The notes under the pieces are model-generated. The model made no database searches. It was not told the origin of the DNA and saw only the letters and a program-made list of their open reading frames with translations. A DNA stretch of 64,000 bases, taken from NCBI RefSeq assembly GCF_010728325.1, contig NZ_AP022570.1:5270001-5334000 (forward strand). Direction: 5' to 3'. A program made the translations under genes and the position numbers. Of the stretch, positions 33,910 through 42,421 are shown in pieces. Position 1 is the stretch's first letter, and each line of letters starts with the position of its first letter. The DNA comes from Mycolicibacterium poriferae (GTDB lineage Bacteria > Actinomycetota > Actinomycetes > Mycobacteriales > Mycobacteriaceae).

Positions 33910-35487
33910 ATGAAGCCCCGGTACGCCGCGCCGAATCCCGTCACCGCCGAGGGTTGGCAGCTGCAGACGGTGACCGGTCCGAGCCGGCTGTTCGGCGCCA
34001 ACGGGCTTCGCACCGGCCCCGACGGCCGCGTCTACGTCGCCCAGGTGACCGGCAGCCAGATCAGCGCGCTCGACCTCGACTCCGGAACACTGGAGGTCGT
34101 CAGCCCGAAGGGCGGCGACATCATCGCTCCCGATGACGTCGCGTTCGGCACCGACGGCACCCTCTACGCGACCGAGGTGATGGACGGACGGGTCAGCGCC
34201 CGCGACACTGCGGGTCGCACCCGGGTGCTGCGCGACGACCTGCCGTGCGCCAACGGCATCACCGTGCACGACGGGCGGCTGTTCGTCGGCGAGTGCCGCG
34301 ACGGCGGACGCCTGATGGAGCTACCACTCGACGGGGGCGAGCCGCGCGTCCTGCTCGAGAACCTGCCGTCCCCGAACGCCATGGAAGTGGGCCCCGACGG
34401 GTTGCTGTACTACCCGTTGATGACCGCCAACGAGATCTGGCGCATCGACCCGAACGGCGGCGAGCCGCAGCGCGTCGCCACCGAGCTCGGTGTGCCCGAC
34501 GCGGTCAAGTTCGACTCGGCCGGACACCTGGTCTCGACACAGGTGGCCAGCGGCCAGGTGCTGCGCATCGATCCGCGGTCGGGCGACAAAACGGTATTGG
34601 CACAGCTGAATCCGGGACTGGACAACCTCACCTTCGTCGGTGACCGGTTGCTCGCGTCGAACTTCACCGGCGAGATCACCGAGATCGGGCCTGACGGGCA
34701 GACATCGACGGTGCTGCCGGGCGGGCTGAACTGGCCCTTGGATCTCACCATCGCCGCAGGCACACTGCACATCGCCGACGGCACATACTTCTACCGACTC
34801 GGTGCGAACGGCGCTCTCGAGACGGTGGGCATGCTCTTCTCGCCCGGCTATCCGGGCTTCCTGCGCGGTGTCGACGCCGTCGGCGCCGACGAGTTCGTCG
34901 TCACGACGTCGGGTGGCCAGGTGGCGCGCTACCGACCGGGCACCGGCGAAACCGATTTCCTCGCAACCGACTTCGATCAGCTCTACGGTGTCGCCGCCGC
35001 CCACGGTGCGATCGTGTTCGCCGAGCTCGGAACCGGAAAGGTGCACTGCCTGCAGTCGGGGCGGGTCGAGACGATCTGCTCGGGTCTGCACGCGCCGGTC
35101 GGGATTGCGTTCGACGATGACGGCGCGGCGCTGGTGGCCGAATCCGGCGCCGGGCGGGTGGTTCGGCTGGGATCGGCGGGTCCGGACACCGTCATCGACG
35201 GACTGAAGTGCCCGCAGGGCATCCATGTCCGCGACGGCCGGCTCTACATCGTGGACGCAGGTGCCAAGGAACTCGTCGAGTTCGACCTGGGCAGCAAGGC
35301 GCGCACCACGATCGCCAGCGGCCTGCCCGTCGGCGCTCCGCCCGGTGTCGAGCCGAAACCGCTGAAAGGCATGCCGCCGTTCTCGGGCCCGCAGGGGCCC
35401 TTCGCCGGGGTGACCTCCGCGCCGGACGGCACTCTCTATGTGTCCGCGGACTCCGACGGCAGCGTCCTGGCGATCGGCCGGCGATGA
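33910..35487 (+). CDS. SMP-30/gluconolactonase-like beta-propeller protein
   Basis: The 525-residue protein is made of repeated propeller blades with PDGRVYVAQ, PDDVAFGTDGTLYATE, CANGITVHDGRLFVGECRDGG, PNAMEVGPDGLLYYPL, PDAVKFDSAGHLVST and later APVGIAFDDDGAALVAESGAGR-type motifs, about ten in all, so it may hold two propellers. SMP-30 and lactonases of this fold use Ca2+ or Zn2+ to hydrolyse lactones. No signal peptide is seen, so it is cytoplasmic. The ATG at 33910 follows a -10 box by 8 nt. Next to a Baeyer-Villiger enzyme, lactone hydrolysis is a sensible role, but a catalytic site is not proven. Confidence 0.8.
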   Translation: MKPRYAAPNPVTAEGWQLQTVTGPSRLFGANGLRTGPDGRVYVAQVTGSQISALDLDSGTLEVVSPKGGDIIAPDDVAFGTDGTLYATEVMDGRVSARDTAGRTRVLRDDLPCANGITVHDGRLFVGECRDGGRLMELPLDGGEPRVLLENLPSPNAMEVGPDGLLYYPLMTANEIWRIDPNGGEPQRVATELGVPDAVKFDSAGHLVSTQVASGQVLRIDPRSGDKTVLAQLNPGLDNLTFVGDRLLASNFTGEITEIGPDGQTSTVLPGGLNWPLDLTIAAGTLHIADGTYFYRLGANGALETVGMLFSPGYPGFLRGVDAVGADEFVVTTSGGQVARYRPGTGETDFLATDFDQLYGVAAAHGAIVFAELGTGKVHCLQSGRVETICSGLHAPVGIAFDDDGAALVAESGAGRVVRLGSAGPDTVIDGLKCPQGIHVRDGRLYIVDAGAKELVEFDLGSKARTTIASGLPVGAPPGVEPKPLKGMPPFSGPQGPFAGVTSAPDGTLYVSADSDGSVLAIGRR

Positions 35488-36227
35488 CGACGACCGCCGG
35501 CGATCACCGCTACCTCCAGGTCGCGCGCACGCTGCGCAAGGAGATCGTCGACGGCGTCTACCCGGTCGGCTCCCAATTGCCCACCGAACACGAGCTCTGC
35601 GAGAGGTTCGCCGTCAGCCGGTACACCGTGCGCGAGGCGCTACGGCGGCTGCGCGACGACAACCTGGTCACCTCCAGACCTCGCGCGGGCACACTGGTGG
35701 TCCCCCGGCCGACGAACAACTCCTACGCCCAGGACGTCGTCTCGATCGAGGACCTGCTCGCCTTCGCCCAGGGCGCGCGGTTCGCCATCGACTCCAACGC
35801 CATGGTCACGGTGGACGCAGCGCTGGCCGAACGCACCGGACTCGCACCCGGCACGGAATGGCTCGGAGTCGCCGGATATCGGCGCGTCGACGAGCGCACC
35901 CCGCCGGCATGTCGCACGGAGTACTACATCAACCGCCACTTCGCCGCCGTCGGCCGGCTCCTGCAGCGTCACAGCGGGCCGATCTTCCCGTTGGTCGAGG
36001 ACCTCTTCGGGGTCAGCGTCAGTGAGGTACACCAGGAGATCTCGGCGGTCGTGCTGGAGTCCGAACTCGCCGAGCATCTCGAGGTCGGGCGCGGGACTGC
36101 CGCGCTGCAGATGCGGCGCACCTACACCACGTCCGACGGCGAGGTCGCCCAGGTCACCGTCAACACCCACCCCTCGTCGCGCTTCCGGCATTCGATGACC
36201 ATGCGCCGAGTCCGGGACAACGGGTGA
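35484..36227 (+). CDS. GntR family regulator, HutC subfamily (UTRA domain)
   Basis: The 247-residue protein has an N-terminal winged helix (about residues 8-72) with HRYLQVARTLRKEIVDGVYPVGSQLPTEHELCERFAVSRYTVREALRRLRDDNLV, the diagnostic GntR sequence, and a C-terminal UTRA ligand domain (about 95-240) with RTEYYINRHF and LQMRRTYTTSDGEVAQVTVN. It overlaps the propeller gene stop by 4 bp and the next ligase gene by 4 bp. It probably represses both directions of the divergon through the palindromes at 33777 and 33872 until a pathway acid or CoA ester binds UTRA. Confidence 0.9.
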   Translation: MTTTAGDHRYLQVARTLRKEIVDGVYPVGSQLPTEHELCERFAVSRYTVREALRRLRDDNLVTSRPRAGTLVVPRPTNNSYAQDVVSIEDLLAFAQGARFAIDSNAMVTVDAALAERTGLAPGTEWLGVAGYRRVDERTPPACRTEYYINRHFAAVGRLLQRHSGPIFPLVEDLFGVSVSEVHQEISAVVLESELAEHLEVGRGTAALQMRRTYTTSDGEVAQVTVNTHPSSRFRHSMTMRRVRDNG

Positions 36228-37726
36228 ACGCCACACTGGCCGATGCGCTGCGCGCCAGCGCGCGTGACGCACCGGATCGGATCCTGGTGCGAGACGATGA
36301 CAGTGTTGTGACGGCTGCTCAACTGCTGGACCGGGCAACCGTCCTGGCGCACGCCTTGACGCGGCGAATGCCTGTCGGCAGCATCGTGTCCTTCACGCTG
36401 CCCAACTGGCACGAGGCGGCGATCATCTATCTGGGAACAACACTGGCCGGCATGATCGCCAACCCGATCCTGCCGTCGCTGCGCGATCACGAACTGTCGT
36501 TCATCCTCGCCGACGCGAACAGTCGGGCAGTCTTCATTCCGCAGGTCTTCGGCGGGCACGATTACGTCGCGATGCTCAACCGTGTCGTCGCCGGATTGCC
36601 CGACCCGCCCCACGTGGTGGTGGTGCGTGGCGACGCCGGCAGCCACACCGCGTTCGCCGACCTGCTCGGCGAACCCACTACCGGCACCCTGCCGGTTCTC
36701 GACCCGTCCCACATCCAGCTGATTCTGTACACCTCGGGGACCACCGGTCGACCCAAAGGCGTTCTTCACAGCCATGATTCACTACATGCATTGATCACCC
36801 AGCTCGGCCGGTACTGGCGCATCGAGCCCGGCGACACGTTCCTGGTGCCGTCCCCGGTCGCTCACATCGGCGGCTCGATCTACGCCTTCGAGTGCCCATT
36901 ACTGCTGGGCACGCAGGCAGTGTTGATGCAGCGCTGGGACCCTGACCGCGCCGTCGCGCTGATGCTCGAGCACGGCTGCACGCACATGGCCGGTGCGACC
37001 CCGTTCCTGGATGGGCTTCTGGCGGCGGCACAACGGGCCGATACCCGACTGCCCGACCTGAAGGTGTTCATCTGCGGCGGCGCCTCGGTCCCGCCGTCGC
37101 TGATCCGACGCGCCACGCAAGACCTGGACAAGGCGGCCGTCAGCCGGGTCTACGGATCGACGGAGGTTCCGGTGACCACGGTGGGATCACTGGACGACGC
37201 GGAGCGGGCCGCCGACACCGACGGCCGCCCCGGAGTCGCCGAGGTCGTCATCGTCGACGGCGAGATCCGCTCCCGCGGGCCGCAGATGTTCCGCGGGTAC
37301 CTGCACCCCGAGGATAGCGCCGGGGCCTTCGACGAGTCCGGCTATTTCCGCACCGGCGACCTGGGCCGGTTCACCGACGACGGGCACCTCGTCGTGACAG
37401 GCCGCGCCAAGGACATCATCATCCGCAACGGAGAGAACATCTCGCCCAAGGAAGTCGAAGACATCCTCGTCACGCATCCACAGATCGCGGAGATCGCGAT
37501 CGTCGGGGTCCCCGATTCCCGCACCGGGGAGCGCGCCTGCGCGACCATTGTCGCCGCCGGCGGCGGGGGGCCCGAGGTCGCCGACCTCCACGAGTTCCTG
37601 GTGGCGCACGGCGTGGCCAAGTTCAAGGTGCCCGAGCAGGTGCGGTTCGTCGACGCGCTGCCGAAGAACGACGCGGGCAAGGTGCTCAAGCACGTCCTGA
37701 GAGCTGAGCTGATCAAGGAGTCATGA
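36224..37726 (+). CDS. AMP-forming acyl-CoA synthetase (FadD-like)
   Basis: The 500-residue adenylating enzyme has the P-loop LILYTSGTTGRPKGVLHSHDS, the YGSTEVP motif, YFRTGDLGRFTDDGHLVVTGRAKDIIIRNGENISPKEVED and the C-terminal catalytic lysine region LPKNDAGKVLKH. It converts a carboxylic acid with ATP and CoA to the thioester. The GTG overlaps the GntR gene stop by 4 bp. It is more like cyclohexanecarboxylate and medium-chain ligases than long-chain FadD by its compact length. Probably activates the ring-opened acid of the pathway. Confidence 0.9.
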   Translation: MNATLADALRASARDAPDRILVRDDDSVVTAAQLLDRATVLAHALTRRMPVGSIVSFTLPNWHEAAIIYLGTTLAGMIANPILPSLRDHELSFILADANSRAVFIPQVFGGHDYVAMLNRVVAGLPDPPHVVVVRGDAGSHTAFADLLGEPTTGTLPVLDPSHIQLILYTSGTTGRPKGVLHSHDSLHALITQLGRYWRIEPGDTFLVPSPVAHIGGSIYAFECPLLLGTQAVLMQRWDPDRAVALMLEHGCTHMAGATPFLDGLLAAAQRADTRLPDLKVFICGGASVPPSLIRRATQDLDKAAVSRVYGSTEVPVTTVGSLDDAERAADTDGRPGVAEVVIVDGEIRSRGPQMFRGYLHPEDSAGAFDESGYFRTGDLGRFTDDGHLVVTGRAKDIIIRNGENISPKEVEDILVTHPQIAEIAIVGVPDSRTGERACATIVAAGGGGPEVADLHEFLVAHGVAKFKVPEQVRFVDALPKNDAGKVLKHVLRAELIKES

Positions 37727-37727
37727 C

Positions 37728-38513
37728 ATGCAGGTAGCGATCGTCACCGGCGCCAGCAGCGGCATCGGATTCGGCTGCGCCACAACGTTGGCCGCGCAGG
37801 GAATGGCCGTGTTGGGGGTCGGCAGGGACCCCGACCGATTGGACGACCTCGAGAACGCGGACGCGGGGCCCGGCGAGATCGCGACGCTGTCGGTGGACCT
37901 GACCGGCGACGACGCCCCGCAACGCATCGTCACCGCGGCCCTGGACCGGTGGGGCCGCATCGACTTCCTCGTCAACAACGCCGGCATCGGCAGCCCGAAG
38001 CCGTTGCACGAAACCGACGACGAGACGCTCGACCATTTCCTCGGCATCATGCTGCGGGCACCGTTCCGGCTGGCCCGCGACGTCATCGGGCACATGCAGC
38101 CCGGCTCGGCGATCATCAACGTCACGTCGACGTTCGCAGTCGTCGGCGGGCTGCGCGGCGGCGCCTACTCTGCGGCCAAGGGCGGGCTGACCGCGCTGAC
38201 CACCCACATCGCCTGCCAGTACGGCCCGCTCGGAATCCGCTGCAACGCCGTGGCTCCCGGCGTGACCCTCACTCCGATGGTGGCCCACCGGCTGGAGGAC
38301 GAGCGGTTCCGCAAGATCAACACCGAGATGACCCCGCACCAGCGCCTCGGCCGCGTCGAGGACATCGCCTCGACCGTGGCTTTCCTGTGTTCGGAGGGTG
38401 GCAGTTTCATCAACGGCCAGACGATCGTCGTCGACGGTGGGTGGAGCTCGACGAAGTACCTGTCCGACTTCGCCCTCACCTCCGAGTGGGTGCCTCGGGA
38501 GTCCGCCCGGTGA
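37728..38513 (+). CDS. Short-chain dehydrogenase/reductase
   Basis: The 261-residue protein is a classical SDR: VAIVTGASSGIGFGCATTLAAQGM, FLVNNAGIGSPKPL, INVTSTFAVVGG, catalytic YSAAKGG and GSFINGQTIVVDGGWSS. It starts at an ATG 1 nt after the stop of the first ligase and ends overlapping the second ligase by 4 bp, so it is translationally coupled. Given neighbours it is a candidate 3-hydroxyacyl-CoA or cyclic alcohol dehydrogenase. The family is too broad to name a substrate. Confidence 0.9.
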   Translation: MQVAIVTGASSGIGFGCATTLAAQGMAVLGVGRDPDRLDDLENADAGPGEIATLSVDLTGDDAPQRIVTAALDRWGRIDFLVNNAGIGSPKPLHETDDETLDHFLGIMLRAPFRLARDVIGHMQPGSAIINVTSTFAVVGGLRGGAYSAAKGGLTALTTHIACQYGPLGIRCNAVAPGVTLTPMVAHRLEDERFRKINTEMTPHQRLGRVEDIASTVAFLCSEGGSFINGQTIVVDGGWSSTKYLSDFALTSEWVPRESAR

Positions 38514-40003
38514 ACCTGTTCACGCTGCTCGACCAGGCCGCCGCGCGCCACGGTGACCGCGGCGCGGTGTACCACGGTGATCAGCAGGTCCACACCTGGG
38601 CTGCGCTGCGGGAGCGGGCGTTGCGGTTGGCCGGATCACTGCAGAAGTTCGGACCGGGTGCCCGGATCGCGGTTGCCAGCGAGAACAGCCCACAGATCGT
38701 GGAGCTGATGTTCGCGATCTGGGCGGCCGAGTGTGTGTTCGTCCCGCTCAACTACAAGCTGCATCCACGTGAGATGGGCCCGATCCTCGACGATGCCGGC
38801 GCCGCACAGGTGTTCGCGTCGGCGAAGATCGGCGCCGCGCTGTCGGGTGTCACGCCGGCACCGGTGGAAACCATCGGGGCGGTCGAGTACCAAAAGCGTT
38901 GCACCGCAGAGATGGCAGCCGTCCCCCGCGTCACCGATCCGGCGGAGCTGGCCTGGCTGTTCTACACCAGCGGGACCACGGGTCGCTCGAAGGGGGCGAT
39001 GCTGTCCCATCGCAACCTACTGGCGATGACGGTGTCGCACCTGGCCGACTTCGACTCCCCCGACGAGAACTCGAGCCTGATCCACGGGGCCCCGATGTCA
39101 CACGGCTCGGGCCTCTACGTGCCGCCGTACGTCCTGCGCGGCGCACGACAGGTGGTGCCGGCATCCGGGGCGTTCGACCCGGACGAGTTCCTCGACCTGT
39201 GCGACCTGCATCCCCGGTGCAGCGCATTCCTGGCGCCGACGATGGTGTCCCGGCTCGTCCAGACGGATCGGGACCGGCCGGCCAACCTCGAGACGATCGT
39301 CTACGGGGGCGGACCGATGTATGTCGACAGCCTGAAAAAGGCGCTCGCCGCGTTCGGCCCGATCTTCGTGCAACTCTACGGTCAGGGCGAGGCGCCGATG
39401 ACGATCACCGGCCTGCGCCGCGCCGACCACGTCGCCACCCAGGCCGACGGAGCCGGGTGGGCGCCCGACGAGGTGCTCGGCTCGGTCGGGTACGCCCGTT
39501 CGGGCGTCGACGTCGCGGTCCTGGGGCCGGGCGGGATGCCGGCAGCCGTCGGTGAGATCGGTGAGATCGTCTGCCGCGGCGACGTGGTGATGTCCGGCTA
39601 CTGGAACAATCCGGCGGCGACGTTGGCGACGCTGCGCGACGGTTGGTTGCACACCGGGGACCTGGGCTCCTTCGACGGCAACGGGTTGCTGACGCTTCGG
39701 GACCGGTCCAAGGACGTGGTGATCAGTGGAGGCAGCAACATCTACCCGCGCGAGATCGAGGAGGTGCTGCTCGAACACCCCGGTGTGGTCGAGGCGGGCG
39801 TCGTCGGCGCGCCGGATGAGGAATGGGGCGAGGTCGTGGTCGCGTTCATCGTCGGCGACGCCACACCCGAGGACCTGGACAAACTGCTGTTGCAGCGAAT
39901 AGCCCGGTTCAAGCGTCCGAAACGCTACGCGTTCGTCGACGAACTGCCCAAGAACAGCTACGGCAAAGTGCTCAAGCGTCAGCTGCGGGAACAACTGAGC
40001 TGA
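38510..40003 (+). CDS. AMP-forming acyl-CoA synthetase (FadD-like), second copy
   Basis: The 497-residue enzyme has LAWLFYTSGTTGRSKGAMLSHRNLL, YGQGEAPMTITGL in place of the more usual YGxTE, WLHTGDLGSFDGNGLLTLRDRSKDVVISGGSNIYPREIEE, and LPKNSYGKVLKRQLRE with the catalytic lysine. It activates a carboxylic acid to its CoA ester. Start is a GTG overlapping the SDR stop by 4 bp. Two ligases in one operon suggest that acids at two stages, or a side chain and a ring remnant, are activated. It ends the rightward half of the divergon. Confidence 0.9.
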   Translation: MNLFTLLDQAAARHGDRGAVYHGDQQVHTWAALRERALRLAGSLQKFGPGARIAVASENSPQIVELMFAIWAAECVFVPLNYKLHPREMGPILDDAGAAQVFASAKIGAALSGVTPAPVETIGAVEYQKRCTAEMAAVPRVTDPAELAWLFYTSGTTGRSKGAMLSHRNLLAMTVSHLADFDSPDENSSLIHGAPMSHGSGLYVPPYVLRGARQVVPASGAFDPDEFLDLCDLHPRCSAFLAPTMVSRLVQTDRDRPANLETIVYGGGPMYVDSLKKALAAFGPIFVQLYGQGEAPMTITGLRRADHVATQADGAGWAPDEVLGSVGYARSGVDVAVLGPGGMPAAVGEIGEIVCRGDVVMSGYWNNPAATLATLRDGWLHTGDLGSFDGNGLLTLRDRSKDVVISGGSNIYPREIEEVLLEHPGVVEAGVVGAPDEEWGEVVVAFIVGDATPEDLDKLLLQRIARFKRPKRYAFVDELPKNSYGKVLKRQLREQLS

Positions 40004-40088
40004 GCGCAACTCACGTGATCTGACCGAGGGCCGACCGAAACGCCGGTAGCGACCCTCCGACGACTGGTCCGCAGCTAACATGTTCGAG

Positions 40089-41876
40089 GTGGGGAGGGTG
40101 TCGGCCGTTCGGGCCGCGATCACACGCGCGCAGAAGTGGCCGGGCATTGCCCAGCCGGCGCTGTGGGCGCGCACCGCCGGGTCCAGTTTCGTGTTCGGCG
40201 GCGTGCTGGTGGCGCTGATCACCGCGCTGACCCCGACCTCGTTCGATCACGCCGTCCTGCAGTACGCCAACGCCGCGGTGGCCATGTCGATCGGGATCGC
40301 GGTCCTGCTCACGGGGCGGCGCGTCACGCTGGTGCAATTTCATCTGCTGGTGGTCACGGCGATCCTGCAGATCACGCTCTCGGTCACGTTCGCGACCGGC
40401 GCTGCGGCGGTGTCCTTCGCGACGCTGTACGTGTTCGTCGGCTGCGCCGCGTTTTTCGTGGCGTGGCCCACCGCGGTGCTCTATCTGGGCCTCGCCATGC
40501 TGTGTTCGACCACTGCGCTGGCGGTGACCGGGTCCGTGCCGTGGTGGACGGGTCTCGTCACGGCCGCGACCACGGCCGCGGTCGGAGTGATCATCCTCGC
40601 CCTCGGCCAGGTGGTGGCGAAGGCAGAACTCGACGAGGTGACCGGTCTGCCCAACCGGCGCGGGTTCGAGCGGATCCTCAGCGCCGAGGTCAGCAGGGCG
40701 TCATGGGAGAAGACCGGGCCGGCTGTGGTTCTGATCTGCGTGGACGCACGCGCGGCGGTGCAGCAGGCGTTCGGCGACCGGGCCGCGGACGCGTTGATGC
40801 AGCAGCTGACGTCAACCTGGCTCGGCGTGCTGGGCCCCGGCCACGTGCTGGCGCGGCGCAGTGACGGTGAACTCGCGTTGATGCTGCCGGCGACCACCGA
40901 GCACGACGCCTTCGCCCTGACCCAGCGACTCCGGCAGGAAGCCACCAGAGAATTCTCGGCCGGGGTCAGCGCCTGGGCGGCCGGTGAATCCTCCACCCCG
41001 GTCCTCGAGCGCGCCGATGCGGCGCTTCGGCGCGCGCAATCCATCGGACGAAACCGCACGATGCTCGAGTCCTCCGAGCTGCCGCCGCTGGCCGTTCAGC
41101 TCAGCGACGCACTTGCCGCCGAAGACATCGGGGTCTGCTACCAGCCGGTGATGCGCCTCGATGACCCCGATGTCGTGATCGGGGTCGAGGCGCTGCTGCG
41201 GTGGTCGCCCGCGCTGGGGCCCGACCTGAACGCCGGTGAGGTGATCAGGGTCGCCGAGGACCACGATCTGATCGCAGCCCTCGATCAGTTCGTGCTGCGC
41301 CGGGCGTGCCTGGACGCCGGCTGGGTGCAGGGCCGATTCCCCGGCCTGCCACTGATGTTGAGCGTCAACGTGTCCGGCCTCGAACTGGTCAAGCAGGGCT
41401 ATGCCGCCCGGGTCGTGGACACGCTGCGCACCACCGGCTGGCCCGCCGACCAACTCGTGCTGGAGGTCACCGAGACGGTCCTCGACGTGGACCGGCCCTC
41501 GTCGATCAACGCACTGCACGAGCTCCGCCGCCACGGAATCCGTGTCGCCATCGACGACTTCGGCACCGGATACTCGTCGTTGAGCCGGCTACACACGCTG
41601 CCGACCGACCTCCTCAAACTCGACGGCTCTTTCGTTTCGTCGATCATCTCGCCGTCTGCTCCGCGCCTGCTGCAGGCGGTCGCCGGACTCGCCGATGCCC
41701 TTCATCTGCCTATCGTGGTCGAAGGTGTCGAGACCGCCCGCCAGGCAGCGGTCCTGCGCGACATGGGCTTCACGATGGCCCAGGGTTATCATTTCGGCCG
41801 TCCGCAGAGCCGGGAAGACGTGGCGGAGTCGATAAGACATCAAGCCACGACCTCCGGGCCGGCGCTCGGCGGCTGA
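40089..41876 (+). CDS. Membrane GGDEF-EAL protein, probable c-di-GMP phosphodiesterase
   Basis: The protein of about 595 residues has five to six N-terminal membrane helices (to about residue 180), a GGDEF-type domain whose signature is degenerate (RRSDGELALML instead of GGDEF), and a C-terminal EAL domain with GVEALLRW, NVSGLEL, VTETVL, AIDDFGTGYSSLSRL, LKLDGSF and VVEGVET, all needed for catalysis. It therefore probably hydrolyses c-di-GMP, and the GGDEF part may only bind GTP. TAACAT (40076-40081) lies 7 nt before the GTG used here; an ATG three codons earlier overlaps that box. It is not linked to the catabolic genes. Confidence 0.88.
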   Translation: MGRVSAVRAAITRAQKWPGIAQPALWARTAGSSFVFGGVLVALITALTPTSFDHAVLQYANAAVAMSIGIAVLLTGRRVTLVQFHLLVVTAILQITLSVTFATGAAAVSFATLYVFVGCAAFFVAWPTAVLYLGLAMLCSTTALAVTGSVPWWTGLVTAATTAAVGVIILALGQVVAKAELDEVTGLPNRRGFERILSAEVSRASWEKTGPAVVLICVDARAAVQQAFGDRAADALMQQLTSTWLGVLGPGHVLARRSDGELALMLPATTEHDAFALTQRLRQEATREFSAGVSAWAAGESSTPVLERADAALRRAQSIGRNRTMLESSELPPLAVQLSDALAAEDIGVCYQPVMRLDDPDVVIGVEALLRWSPALGPDLNAGEVIRVAEDHDLIAALDQFVLRRACLDAGWVQGRFPGLPLMLSVNVSGLELVKQGYAARVVDTLRTTGWPADQLVLEVTETVLDVDRPSSINALHELRRHGIRVAIDDFGTGYSSLSRLHTLPTDLLKLDGSFVSSIISPSAPRLLQAVAGLADALHLPIVVEGVETARQAAVLRDMGFTMAQGYHFGRPQSREDVAESIRHQATTSGPALGG

Positions 41877-41894
41877 GCCCACCACGCCCGACGC

Positions 41895-42338
41895 TCAGAA
41901 CGCCCGCCAGTTCACCACGTTCAGTATCAGACCGTGACCGCTGTCGTCGTTCTTGACCCGCGCCCGGCCGGGCTCGTCCGTGACCGTCCAGCCGTTGGCC
42001 TGATGAGATTGACCGACCCCCAAGAACACCCTGTCCACCGCCGGCGGCATCGCCCCCGCAGCCCAGTAGGACTCAGCGTTGCCGGTCATCACCGCGAGAT
42101 TCAGCGGAGTCGAGGTCCCGGTGGAGTTGGGCGATGCGCCGAACGGGGCCCCGTCGGAGAGCCCGCAGATCGCCATGGGTCGGCCGCTGGCCCCGAACTG
42201 CGCGCTGATCAGGCACTGCAGCCGTCCGTCCTGGACGACGACGAGTTGGTCGCCGCCCGCCGCGGCCGCCAGCGGCGCCGGCAGGCACGCACCGGCAGCG
42301 AGCGTCATCGTCGCAGCCGCGACCAGGTTACGAAGCAT
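41895..42338 (-). CDS. Secreted protein of unknown function
   Basis: The 147-residue product has a Sec signal peptide (MLRNLVAAATMTLAAGACLPAPLAAAAGG; cleavage likely near residue 27), then a small Gly/Ser-rich domain with two cysteines (LQCLIS and AICGLSDG) that could form a disulfide. It resembles small mycobacterial exported proteins, but I recognise no family. A GGAG ribosome-binding site lies 6 nt before the ATG. It is convergent with the GGDEF-EAL gene and downstream of the molybdoenzyme gene, from which it is separated by 83 bp. Confidence 0.75.
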   Translation of the reverse strand: MLRNLVAAATMTLAAGACLPAPLAAAAGGDQLVVVQDGRLQCLISAQFGASGRPMAICGLSDGAPFGASPNSTGTSTPLNLAVMTGNAESYWAAGAMPPAVDRVFLGVGQSHQANGWTVTDEPGRARVKNDDSGHGLILNVVNWRAF

Positions 42339-42421
42339 GCTGTCTCCAGAAAGAGCGCGATTCCAAAGTCTTCTCCGATGCTGCCACGACCACTTCGCTC
42401 GGCGGCCTCGTTTCGGCGAAC

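Noticed and set aside
19003..40003. Cholesterol catabolic (KstR) cluster
   Set aside because: No Kst, Hsa, Mce or 3-ketosteroid dehydrogenase genes and no KstR motif; the enzyme set is different although similar in style.
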